Positions 1 through 5,556 of a stretch of DNA of 7,585 nt are shown here, piece by piece. The translations under genes were made by a program, and so were the position numbers. The number at the start of each line of letters is the position of its first letter. Position 1 is the stretch's first letter. The notes beneath the pieces were generated by a model. That model saw only the letters and a program-made list of their open reading frames with translations. It was not told the origin of the DNA and ran no database searches. Origin of the DNA: Bifidobacterium breve (lineage in GTDB: Bacteria; Actinomycetota; Actinomycetes; S36-B12); contig CALPZT020000066.1 of the NCBI GenBank assembly GCA_943328365.2, forward strand, positions 1-7,585, read 5' to 3'.

Positions 1-567
1 AGCCTGCTGGGGCTCGTTCCCCTCGATGAGCGAATCGTCTTGGTCGAGGATTCGGCGGAGTTGCTCCCCGACCATCCGCATGTCGTGCGTCTTCAGTCTC
101 GGCTGGCGAATATCGAGGGCGTCGGCGCGATCACGATGCGCGAACTCGTGCGCCAGTCGCTGCGGATGAGACCGGATCGCATCGTCGTCGGTGAGGTCCG
201 AGGCCCGGAAATTGTCGAGTTGCTGTCAGCACTCAACACCGGCCACGAGGGTGGCTGCGGCACGATCCACGCGAACTCGGCTGATGATGTGCCGGCGCGG
301 ATCGAGGCGCTCGGCCTCACCGCCGGGCTCGACAGAATCGCGGTCCATGCGCTGCTCGGCGCTGGTCTCGATGTCATCGTCCACCTCACGCGCGAACGGT
401 CTGGCCAGCGAGTGGTGTCCGGCATCCACTGCCTTTCGCGCGATGACCACGGCTTGGTGCACGCTCACCCGGCACTGCGGAGGCGTGACGGGGCGATGGC
501 GGCTGAGCCCGGCCTGCTCGGGCTCACGGAGCGCGTTGAGCGTGCCGGCGTGCCGGCACCGCGTTAG
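1..567 (+). CDS. tadA: TadA/CpaF-type secretion ATPase, C-terminal part (5' end outside window)
   Basis: This is the hexameric cytoplasmic ATPase that powers Tad/Flp pilus assembly. The reading frame is open from base 1, so the start and the N-terminal domain lie upstream. The first residues (SLLGLVPLDERIVLVEDSAEL) match the stretch that directly follows the Walker A loop in CpaF/TadA proteins, so Walker A is just outside the window. Visible in order, by window codon: the Asp box VEDSAEL (15-21), HVVRLQSR, the Walker B region MRPDRIVVGEVRG (56-68) and the His box TGHEGGCGTIHAN (80-92). These are hallmarks of the GspE/VirB11 superfamily. The last 45 or so residues are a poorly conserved tail rich in Ala, Arg and Pro. 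It is the first visible gene of a tight operon: tadB starts 8 bases after its stop. Related HSN ATPases sit at the same place in mycobacteria and streptomycetes. Other T2SS/T4P ATPases are less likely, given the neighbours. Confidence 0.93.
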   Translation, partial: SLLGLVPLDERIVLVEDSAELLPDHPHVVRLQSRLANIEGVGAITMRELVRQSLRMRPDRIVVGEVRGPEIVELLSALNTGHEGGCGTIHANSADDVPARIEALGLTAGLDRIAVHALLGAGLDVIVHLTRERSGQRVVSGIHCLSRDDHGLVHAHPALRRRDGAMAAEPGLLGLTERVERAGVPAPR

Positions 568-575
568 GACGCGCT

Positions 576-1262
576 GTGCTCCCCGCCCTCCTTGCATCGA
601 TCGCGGTGCTCCTGCTCATGAGCGGTTCGCCCGAACGCCGCCTTCGTTCGGTCTTTACTCATCCCGATGACGATGCACCGTCGCGCGACTCGACGTTTGC
701 TCGCCGGGCATTCGGCAGTCGGGGTCGACGGCAGCGGGCTGATGAGCGCGAGCGGGTGACGAATGCGGTGGTGGCGCTCGCTGCCGAACTTCGCGCCGGG
801 CAGCCGCCGTCAGCGGCATTGCTCATCTCCGCTGGATCCCCGCCAGTATGGCCAAGCACGCTTGCAGCCCTCCGCCTTGATGGCGACATCCCGGAGGCGC
901 TGCGTGTCGACGCGCAAGCCCACCCCGTGCTGCGGTCCCTTGCCGCGTGTTGGGAGGTGGGGTCAGCATCTGGCTCAGGGCTGGCCGCCGCAGTGCATCG
1001 CCTCGCGGAGGCAAGCCGCGCTGCGGAGGAGGTGCGCGGTGAGCTCGACGTGCAGTTGGCCGGGCCGCGCGCCACTGCACGCACCCTCGCGACGCTGCCA
1101 CTCATCGGCTTGCTGCTCGGAGTCCTCATGGGGGCCGATCCCGTCGGCTGGCTTCTCGGCAGCGCACTGGGCCTTGGCTGCCTCGCCGGAGGCGCGGTGC
1201 TCACGGGCCTCGGAATCCTGTGGACCTCCCGCATCGCCGCCGGGGTCGAGCGGCAATTGTGA
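576..1262 (+). CDS. tadB: TadB-like inner-membrane platform protein (T2SSF/GspF domain)
   Basis: This is a 228-residue membrane protein, probably one of the two platform proteins that couple the TadA ATPase to the growing pilus. A hydrophobic N-terminal segment (about residues 2-15) is followed by a charged cytoplasmic stretch. Next comes a GspF-like helical domain (about 62-170), with the typical phrase ALAAELRAGQPPSAAL and the later SGSGLAAAVHRLAEASRA. Two hydrophobic segments close the protein (about 171-186 and 190-215). The GTG start at 576 is the first usable start in this frame. An AGGA element lies 6 bases upstream, overlapping the tadA stop. The end overlaps the next gene by four bases (GTGA), so translation of tadB and tadC is probably coupled. 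The family assignment rests on the domain pattern and on its place between the ATPase and a second GspF-domain gene. Confidence 0.85.
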   Translation: MLPALLASIAVLLLMSGSPERRLRSVFTHPDDDAPSRDSTFARRAFGSRGRRQRADERERVTNAVVALAAELRAGQPPSAALLISAGSPPVWPSTLAALRLDGDIPEALRVDAQAHPVLRSLAACWEVGSASGSGLAAAVHRLAEASRAAEEVRGELDVQLAGPRATARTLATLPLIGLLLGVLMGADPVGWLLGSALGLGCLAGGAVLTGLGILWTSRIAAGVERQL

Positions 1263-1978
1263 TCGCGCTGGTCGTGCTCTTGAGTGCTGCCGCGGCTTGG
1301 CTGGCCGTGGGCAAGCCGCCGGATGCTCGAGTGGAACGCATGTTCGCCGGGGCTGAAGCTCCGCGCTCCGAGCTCCTGCCGCCATGGCTCGGGAGCGCGT
1401 GCGCCGTGCTGCTCGGCGCCGGCATCGCTGCAGTGATCGGCTCGCCCATCGGTGTCGCTCTCGGAGTCGGAGCGGCCGTTCTCCTGCATCACCTGCTCGG
1501 GCGCCTGGAGTCGCGGTCGAGCCGCGACCGCCGGATTGCGATCGCCCGGCAGCTTCCGGAGGCGGCCGACCTGCTCGCGGCCACGCTCGCATCAGGCGCA
1601 CCGCCGGGCCGGGCCTGCAGTGCGGTGGCGACAGGCGTTGACGAGCCGCTCAGTTCGATGCTCGCCCGGGTGAGCGCCTCGCTGAATCTCGGCGCGAGCT
1701 CGACCGAGGCTTGGTCGGCGGCCGACCCGGAGGGGGCCCTCGCGGCGCTCTCCGCCGCATTCATCCGGTCGGAGTCCTCGGGGGCGCCGATCGCGGACGT
1801 GCTGGCGGGAACCGCAGCAGATCTTCGTCGGCGTCGTCGGCGCGAGGTCGAGGTTGCCGCGCGTTCTGCGGGGGTGCGGGCGGTGGGACCCCTTGCCGCC
1901 TGCTTCCTCCCCGCGTTCCTGCTTGTCGGCACGATGCCGGTGATCGCATCCATGGCCGAAGTGGTGCTCGGCCGGTAA
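1259..1978 (+). CDS. tadC: TadC-like inner-membrane platform protein (T2SSF/GspF domain)
   Basis: This second platform protein is 239 residues from the chosen start. I chose the GTG at 1259 because it forms a GTGA overlap with the tadB stop and places a hydrophobic segment at the very N-terminus (about residues 2-17). An in-frame GTG at 1220 would add 13 residues, arginine-rich and untypical, in front of that segment. Further hydrophobic segments lie at about 45-60, 62-78 and 207-231. The GspF-type domain spans about 97-221 and contains RQLPEAADLLAATLASG, a phrase characteristic of TadC proteins, then FIRSESSGAPIADVL and a basic stretch (RRRRRR, about 190-195). TadB and TadC are thought to form a hetero-oligomeric platform in the cytoplasmic membrane. 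Transcription probably continues from tadA-tadB. The 171-base gap after it separates it from the pilin gene. Confidence 0.87.
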   Translation: MIALVVLLSAAAAWLAVGKPPDARVERMFAGAEAPRSELLPPWLGSACAVLLGAGIAAVIGSPIGVALGVGAAVLLHHLLGRLESRSSRDRRIAIARQLPEAADLLAATLASGAPPGRACSAVATGVDEPLSSMLARVSASLNLGASSTEAWSAADPEGALAALSAAFIRSESSGAPIADVLAGTAADLRRRRRREVEVAARSAGVRAVGPLAACFLPAFLLVGTMPVIASMAEVVLGR

Positions 1979-1998
1979 TCCCACCGAGCCGGCGTTTT
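1966..1998 (+). terminator. Possible weak terminator at the end of tadC
   Basis: GCTCGG (1966-1971) can pair with CCGAGC (1984-1989). Alternatively GCCGG (1971-1975) pairs with CCGGC (1989-1993), and a TTTT run follows at 1995-1998. The stems are only 5-6 bp with loops of 12-13 bases, and the left arm lies in the last tadC codons. It could end the tadABC transcript before the pilin unit, but the structure is weak. Confidence 0.25.
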
Positions 1999-2149
1999 CC
2001 ACAGGGCTCGCGAGCACCCGGTCGTCTTCCCCAGGGACGATGCGTGATCTTTCTGGCAGCCCCCCAACGGACGCACAGTAGGCACGCCAACAGGCAAGCG
2101 AGCCGACCGTTCGTCGGCATGACCATCAGGTCACGTATTGGGGGAACAC
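1979..2149 (+). promoter_or_regulatory. Upstream/leader region of the pilin gene with inverted repeats
   Basis: This 171-base gap has no convincing gene. It holds TTTTCCACAGGG (1995-2006) and a related TTCCCCAGGG (2027-2036), set exactly 30 bases apart. The 8-base palindrome CTCGCGAG lies at 2007-2014. A 6-bp stem-loop GCCGAC/GTCGGC (2102-2118, loop 5) is followed at once by TGACC-N4-GGTCA (2120-2133). A purine run GGGGGAA (2140-2146) serves as the pilin ribosome binding site. I find no clean -10/-35 pair, so the promoter position is open. The gap length and the repeats suggest that the pilin is expressed separately from tadABC. Confidence 0.45.
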
Positions 2150-2332
2150 ATGCGAAACATGCTCACTCGAGTGATGAAGGATCAGCGCGGTATGACGACC
2201 GTTGAGTACGCGATGGGAACGGCGGCGGTCGTTGGGCTAGGCGGCGTCCTCATCAAGTTCTTCTCCAGCGATACCTTCCGTAACATCATCTGGGCGGTCA
2301 TCCGCAACGCTCTGTCCGGGTTCATCGGCTGA
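2150..2332 (+). CDS. DUF4244 family Flp-type pilin (small prepilin)
   Basis: This 60-residue protein is most likely the major structural subunit of the Tad pilus. It shows a class III (Flp-like) prepilin layout: a short positive leader (MRNMLTRVMKDQRG), predicted cleavage after Gly14, then MTTVEYA with Glu19 at mature position +5, and a hydrophobic helix (about residues 20-36). The C-terminal part (SSDTFRNIIWAVIRNALSGFIG) resembles the end of actinobacterial DUF4244 proteins, of which I take Rv3656c to be a member. The ATG at 2150 sits 3-5 bases after the GGGGGAA element. A second ATG at 2159 has longer spacing from it, and a TTG at 2138 would overlap the element. A prepilin peptidase (TadV/CpaA) would be needed for maturation and is not in the window. 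A strong hairpin follows the stop, which suits high pilin dosage relative to downstream genes. Confidence 0.88.
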   Translation: MRNMLTRVMKDQRGMTTVEYAMGTAAVVGLGGVLIKFFSSDTFRNIIWAVIRNALSGFIG

Positions 2333-2333
2333 C

Positions 2334-2768
2334 ATGGCTCATTCCAGGCCGGATGGAAGGGCCCCGAGTCCCTCGGGGCCCTTCCGGCTTTTGGGGCGCG
2401 ACGACCGGGGGAGCGCAGTGCTCGAGACGGCGATCGCCGTGCCCGTGCTCGTGGTGATCACGGCGATGATGCTGTGGGCGATGGGATTCGGCGTCACCTC
2501 GCTCGCACTGGCGAGCCAGGCACGCGATGTCGCCCGGGCGATCGCTCGCGGTGAGTCGAGTGAGGCGGCCGCGGCGGGCGTGGCGAAGGGTCGGCCGAAT
2601 GCCCGAGTGCTCATCAGGGAGGCCGGAGGCATCGTGACCGTCTCGGTCCTCGAGGTGGTGTCGATTCCGTTGCCACTGTTCGAGGGGCTCGAGATGACGA
2701 TCACCCAGGACGCTGCAGCTCGCCGAGAGGCGTCCGCGACCATGGAGGTGCCCGATGCGAGCGGCTGA
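2334..2768 (+). CDS. tadE: TadE-family minor pseudopilin
   Basis: This is a TadE-type pseudopilin, a minor membrane-anchored component of Tad pilus biogenesis; 144 residues from the ATG at 2334. The family signature is RDDRG|SAVLETAIAVPVLVVITAMM: a predicted prepilin cleavage after Gly26, Glu31 at mature +5, and one hydrophobic helix (about 32-53). The rest (about 55-144) would be outside the membrane and contains no Cys. The start is uncertain. The ATG at 2334 lies one base after the pilin stop, so re-initiation is possible, but residues 7-18 are then encoded by the terminator hairpin and look like low-complexity Pro/Gly/Arg/Ser sequence. An in-frame TTG at 2391, just after the hairpin, would give a seven-residue leader (LGRDDRG), which is more usual for the family but has no clear ribosome binding site. 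The 3' end overlaps the next gene by 14 bases. Confidence 0.85.
   Translation: MAHSRPDGRAPSPSGPFRLLGRDDRGSAVLETAIAVPVLVVITAMMLWAMGFGVTSLALASQARDVARAIARGESSEAAAAGVAKGRPNARVLIREAGGIVTVSVLEVVSIPLPLFEGLEMTITQDAAARREASATMEVPDASG
2355..2392 (+). terminator. Strong intrinsic-terminator hairpin between the pilin gene and tadE
   Basis: GGAAGGGCCCCGAG (2355-2368) is a perfect 14-base inverted repeat of CTCGGGGCCCTTCC (2372-2385), with a TCC loop. It is followed by GGC and TTTT (2389-2392). GCC at 2348-2350 may extend the stem by pairing with GGC 2386-2388 across a bulge. The T-run is short, but the stem is the strongest I noticed in the window. It begins 22 bases after the pilin stop, where a terminator for the pilin transcript would be expected. 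It also lies inside the open frame of tadE if that gene starts at 2334. Confidence 0.75.
2744..2748 (+). promoter_or_regulatory. Ribosome binding site of the HSN TadE-like gene
   Basis: GGAGG lies 6 bases before the ATG at 2755, inside the end of tadE. It fixes the start of the downstream gene and its 14-base overlap with tadE. Confidence 0.8.
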
Positions 2769-3108
2769 ACGCGGCTCGGCCACCATTGTGGCGCTGGCCC
2801 TCAGCGCTGCGCTGCTCTGCAGTGGCGTGCTGGGCCTCGCCGTCGTTCAGGCGGCCGTTGTCATGAGCCGGGCGCAGACCGCAGCCGATCTCGCCGCACT
2901 TGCCGGAGCGCAGGCCGTGACCGACCCGTGCGGCGCCTCAGCAGCGGTTGCCGAGGCGAATGGGGCCGCGATCACCAGATGCATATTCGAGGGCCCCGAC
3001 GTCGTCATCGAGGTGTCGATGCCGGCGCCTCCATTCATCGAGCGGATCGCCTTCGCCGTCGGTCAACCGGCAGGGGCGGTTTCGGCGAGGGCCAGGGCGG
3101 GTTTCTGA
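2755..3108 (+). CDS. Helicase/secretion neighborhood TadE-like protein
   Basis: This 117-residue protein matches the small HSN TadE-like family (Rv3654c type). The N-terminus ERGSATIVALALSAALLCSGVLGLAVV resembles a TadE leader plus membrane helix (about residues 10-34). However, the position equivalent to the prepilin Glu+5 is Val12, so processing by the pilin peptidase is doubtful. After the helix come SRAQTAADLAALAGAQA (38-54) and two cysteines, Cys59 and Cys76, in the pattern C-x16-C with VAEANGA between them. A further Cys22 is in the helix. The paired cysteines may form a disulfide outside the membrane; this is inference. The start at 2755 is supported by a GGAGG element six bases upstream. 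Its role is unknown; as a probable minor pilus component it is presumably made with TadE. It ends the + strand cluster 47 bases before the convergent helicase gene. Confidence 0.85.
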   Translation: MRAAERGSATIVALALSAALLCSGVLGLAVVQAAVVMSRAQTAADLAALAGAQAVTDPCGASAAVAEANGAAITRCIFEGPDVVIEVSMPAPPFIERIAFAVGQPAGAVSARARAGF

Positions 3109-3155
3109 CCCCGGGCGCGACACCCCCATCGAGCCCGACGAAGGAGGCGAGCGGG

Positions 3156-5516
3156 TCAGCAGTTCAGCAGTTGGTCGAGGAGCCGGATGGCCCCGGCCTT
3201 GTCGAGCGGGTCATTGCCGTTGCCGCACTTTGGCGACTGAATGCACGACGGGCAACCCCGGTCGCAGCGGCATTCGGCGATGAGGGTGCGGGTACCGCCG
3301 AGCCATGCGCGCGCGACTCGGTAGCCGTGCTCGGCGAATCCGGCGCCGCCAGGGTAGCCGTCGTAGACGAAGACGGTGGCGCGCCCGGTGTCGGGGTGCA
3401 GGGCGGTCGACACGCCGCCGATATCCCATCGATCGCAGGTCGCGAAGAGGGGAAGGAGCCCGATTGACGCATGCTCGGCTGCATGCGCGGCACCCGGGAC
3501 ATCGACATCCTCGAGCTCCGCTGACGAGATCTGCTCGGGGCTTACCGTCCACCACACGGCAGTCGTGCTGAGTTCGCGTTCAGGGAGCTCGAGCGCCTGT
3601 TCGCCGAGGAACTCGCCGGTGAGCACCCGGCGCCGCTGGAAGGAGACCACCTGCGAGGTCACCTCGACGTTGCCGAAGCTGATCTCCCCGTCGCCCCACC
3701 GCTGGGTGTCCATCACCGAGGTGATGCGAATATCGCTCACCTCCCTGGCATCGGTCGTGTAGTCGACCTCCTCCTCGCGAACCGTGGCAACCGCCTCCGA
3801 GAGATCGAGCGATGTGACGATGTGCGTAACCCCCTGATGGGTATAGACGGCGCCGGGGTGCAGGTTGGCGTGGGCAGCGGCGTTGTCGAGGCTGCCGAGA
3901 ATGCGCCCCGTGCCATCCTCGACGATGCGCACAGGTGGGCCGCCGGTCCCTCGGAGATCGGCGAGATCGCTCGCGCGATCCCGACTCGTCCAGAACCAGC
4001 CGTTTGATCGCTTACGCAGCAGGCCTGCTGCGGCGAGCTCGTCGAGGCGGGCGATCGCGGATGCGCCGAACCACCGAACGGCGTCGTCGGCGGTGAGCGG
4101 AAACTCCGAGGCGGCGGCGCATAGGTGCGGGGCGAGCACATAGCGGTTCTCGGGGTCGAAGACGGTTGCCTCGACCGGCTGGCCGAACACGATCTCGGGA
4201 TGCTGGGCAATGTAGGTGTCGAGCGGGTCATCGCGCGCGACGAACAGGGCGAGTGCAGGCTCACCGCTTCGGCCGGCGCGGCCGACCTGCTGCCAGAGCG
4301 AGGCACGGGTGCCCGGCCAGCCTGCGGTGATGACAGCGTCGAGGCCGGAGATGTCGATGCCGAGCTCAAGCGCGTTGGTCGCGGCCATCGCCGCGATCGT
4401 GCCATCGCGCAACTGGGCCTCGAGGGCTCGACGCTCCTCGGGCAGGTAGCCGGCTCGATAGGACGCTACGCCCGCGACAAGCGCTGGGTCGATCTCGCTG
4501 AGGAGGTCGCGGGTCATCATGGCGACGGCCTCGGCGCCACGCCGACTGCGAATGAAGGCGAGGCTCTGCAGGCCCTCGACGACGAGGTCGGCGAGGAGGT
4601 CGGCTGTCTCGGCGGTCGCGGATCGGCGGGTAACGGTCGCCTTGCCATCACGTCCTGAAGTGCCATCACCTCCCGGGGTGCCATCGGCCCCCGAAGGCCG
4701 ATCGACGATGGCGGGCTGCCACAGCCCGATGACCTTGCGGGCACGAGGGGAGGTGTCGTCGGTGACGGCTTCGACCGGCCCTCCGACGAGCCGGGCGATC
4801 GAGATGTGCGGATCGGCGACCGTTGCCGATGCGGCAATGACGACGGGCGAGGCCCCGTAGCGCTCGCAGGTGCGGCGGAGCCGGCGGATGACCGCGGCTA
4901 CATGGGCGCCGAATACGCCCCGGTAGTTGTGGCACTCGTCGATGACGATGTAGTCGAGGCGCCGGAGGAACGGAGCCCAGGTGGAGTGCTGCGCGAGCAT
5001 TGACCGATGGATGAGGTCGGGGTTGGTGAGGATGTAGTTCGCGTGGGCGCGGGCCCACGAGCGCTCGTCGCCTGAGGCGTCGCCATCGACCGTGGCCGCC
5101 CGCAGCCAGGGCAAGCCCAATTCGGTGAGGGCTCGCAACTGGTCGTGCGCAAGGGCCTTCGTGGGGGCGAGGTACATCGTCGTCGAGCCGCGGCCATTGG
5201 GTACCGTCAGGCCTCGGTGGACGGCAGCGAGCGCCGGCAGCGTGAAGGCCAGGCTCTTGCCGGACGCGGTGCCCGTTGCGAGGACGACATCACGACCGGC
5301 GTGCGCGAACTCGGCGGCCTCGACCTGGTGCCGCCATGGCCGATCGATGCCCTGCCCGGCCCAAGCCGTGACGAGCTCCGGTGGCACCCAGAGGGGCCAA
5401 TCAGCGGTTGTGGCGGTGCGGGCCGGAATCGTGGCGGTATGACGCAGTCGATCGGGGCGCCCGGCCGTGAGGCGGCCGAGGACGTCCTCGGGGGTTGGCC
5501 GAACCAATCTCGTCAT
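3156..5516 (-). CDS. DECH-box helicase, MrfA/YprA-like, with DUF1998-type C-terminus (HSN helicase)
   Basis: This is a 786-residue superfamily 2 helicase. Visible motifs in order: WRHQ (61-64) near the Q-motif position, motif I TGTASGKS (81-88), motif Ia PTKALAHDQ (118-126), motif Ib TNPDLIH (164-170), motif II DECH (193-196), motif III SAT (230-232), the second RecA domain with ATNALELGIDISG (379-391), and motif VI QVGRAGR (410-416). The C-terminal part has a cysteine cluster, CRC-x3-C-x2-C-x5-C (Cys749, 751, 755, 758, 764), as in DUF1998/MrfA proteins, where four cysteines bind zinc. B. subtilis MrfA (YprA) is a 3'-5' helicase acting in mitomycin C damage repair, so a DNA repair role is plausible here. 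I chose the ATG at 5516 because MTRLVRPTPEDVL begins a family-like N-terminus; the frame stays open to 5759 but would overlap the STAS gene. GTG at 5519 is an alternative start. A low-complexity linker with a tandem repeat lies at about residues 274-291. Confidence 0.92.
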   Translation of the reverse strand: MTRLVRPTPEDVLGRLTAGRPDRLRHTATIPARTATTADWPLWVPPELVTAWAGQGIDRPWRHQVEAAEFAHAGRDVVLATGTASGKSLAFTLPALAAVHRGLTVPNGRGSTTMYLAPTKALAHDQLRALTELGLPWLRAATVDGDASGDERSWARAHANYILTNPDLIHRSMLAQHSTWAPFLRRLDYIVIDECHNYRGVFGAHVAAVIRRLRRTCERYGASPVVIAASATVADPHISIARLVGGPVEAVTDDTSPRARKVIGLWQPAIVDRPSGADGTPGGDGTSGRDGKATVTRRSATAETADLLADLVVEGLQSLAFIRSRRGAEAVAMMTRDLLSEIDPALVAGVASYRAGYLPEERRALEAQLRDGTIAAMAATNALELGIDISGLDAVITAGWPGTRASLWQQVGRAGRSGEPALALFVARDDPLDTYIAQHPEIVFGQPVEATVFDPENRYVLAPHLCAAASEFPLTADDAVRWFGASAIARLDELAAAGLLRKRSNGWFWTSRDRASDLADLRGTGGPPVRIVEDGTGRILGSLDNAAAHANLHPGAVYTHQGVTHIVTSLDLSEAVATVREEEVDYTTDAREVSDIRITSVMDTQRWGDGEISFGNVEVTSQVVSFQRRRVLTGEFLGEQALELPERELSTTAVWWTVSPEQISSAELEDVDVPGAAHAAEHASIGLLPLFATCDRWDIGGVSTALHPDTGRATVFVYDGYPGGAGFAEHGYRVARAWLGGTRTLIAECRCDRGCPSCIQSPKCGNGNDPLDKAGAIRLLDQLLNC
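4642..4695. repeat. Three-copy 18-base tandem repeat in the helicase gene
   Basis: The units are 4642-4659 (TTGCCATCACGTCCTGAA), 4660-4677 (GTGCCATCACCTCCCGGG) and 4678-4695 (GTGCCATCGGCCCCCGAA). On the coding (-) strand they give the hexapeptides SGADGT, PGGDGT and SGRDGK. The repeat keeps the frame and lies between the two RecA domains, so it probably forms a flexible linker insertion. Copy number may vary between strains. Confidence 0.85.
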
Positions 5517-5556
5517 CACGCCCAAACCAACGGGAGGGGTGTGCCAGAGTTTGCCG
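5517..5556. promoter_or_regulatory. 40-base divergent intergenic region (helicase / STAS gene)
   Basis: The start codons of the helicase (- strand, 5516) and the STAS gene (+ strand, 5557) are only 40 bases apart. GGGAGGGG (5532-5539) could serve the STAS gene, with better spacing to a TTG at 5551 than to the ATG at 5557. I find no convincing -10 hexamer for either strand here, so each promoter probably reaches into the opposite coding region. Confidence 0.45.

Noticed and set aside
1220..1258. Longer tadC start at GTG 1220
   Set aside because: It adds an arginine-rich stretch before the first membrane segment and overlaps tadB by 43 bases, while GTG 1259 gives a standard GTGA coupling overlap.
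659..1492. A 277-codon open frame on the - strand opposite tadB and tadC
   Set aside because: It lies opposite well-supported genes in GC-rich DNA, where antisense frames stay open by codon bias. Its Arg/Ala/Ser/Pro-rich product shows no recognisable domain.
1995..2003. TTTTCCACA as evidence of a replication origin
   Set aside because: It is a single imperfect DnaA box with no cluster, no AT-rich unwinding element and no dnaA or dnaN neighbour; kept only as a low-interest motif.
1489..2097. A 202-codon open frame on the - strand opposite tadC and the pilin upstream region
   Set aside because: Low-complexity Arg/Ala/Ser product, no ribosome binding site noticed, and the opposite strand is a clear TadC protein.
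3109..3155. Bidirectional terminator between the convergent TadE-like and helicase genes
   Set aside because: I found no stem longer than about 4 bp and no T- or A-run in this 47-base gap.
4125..4658. A 177-codon + strand frame opposite the helicase
   Set aside because: It mirrors conserved helicase motifs on the other strand and has no domain pattern of its own.
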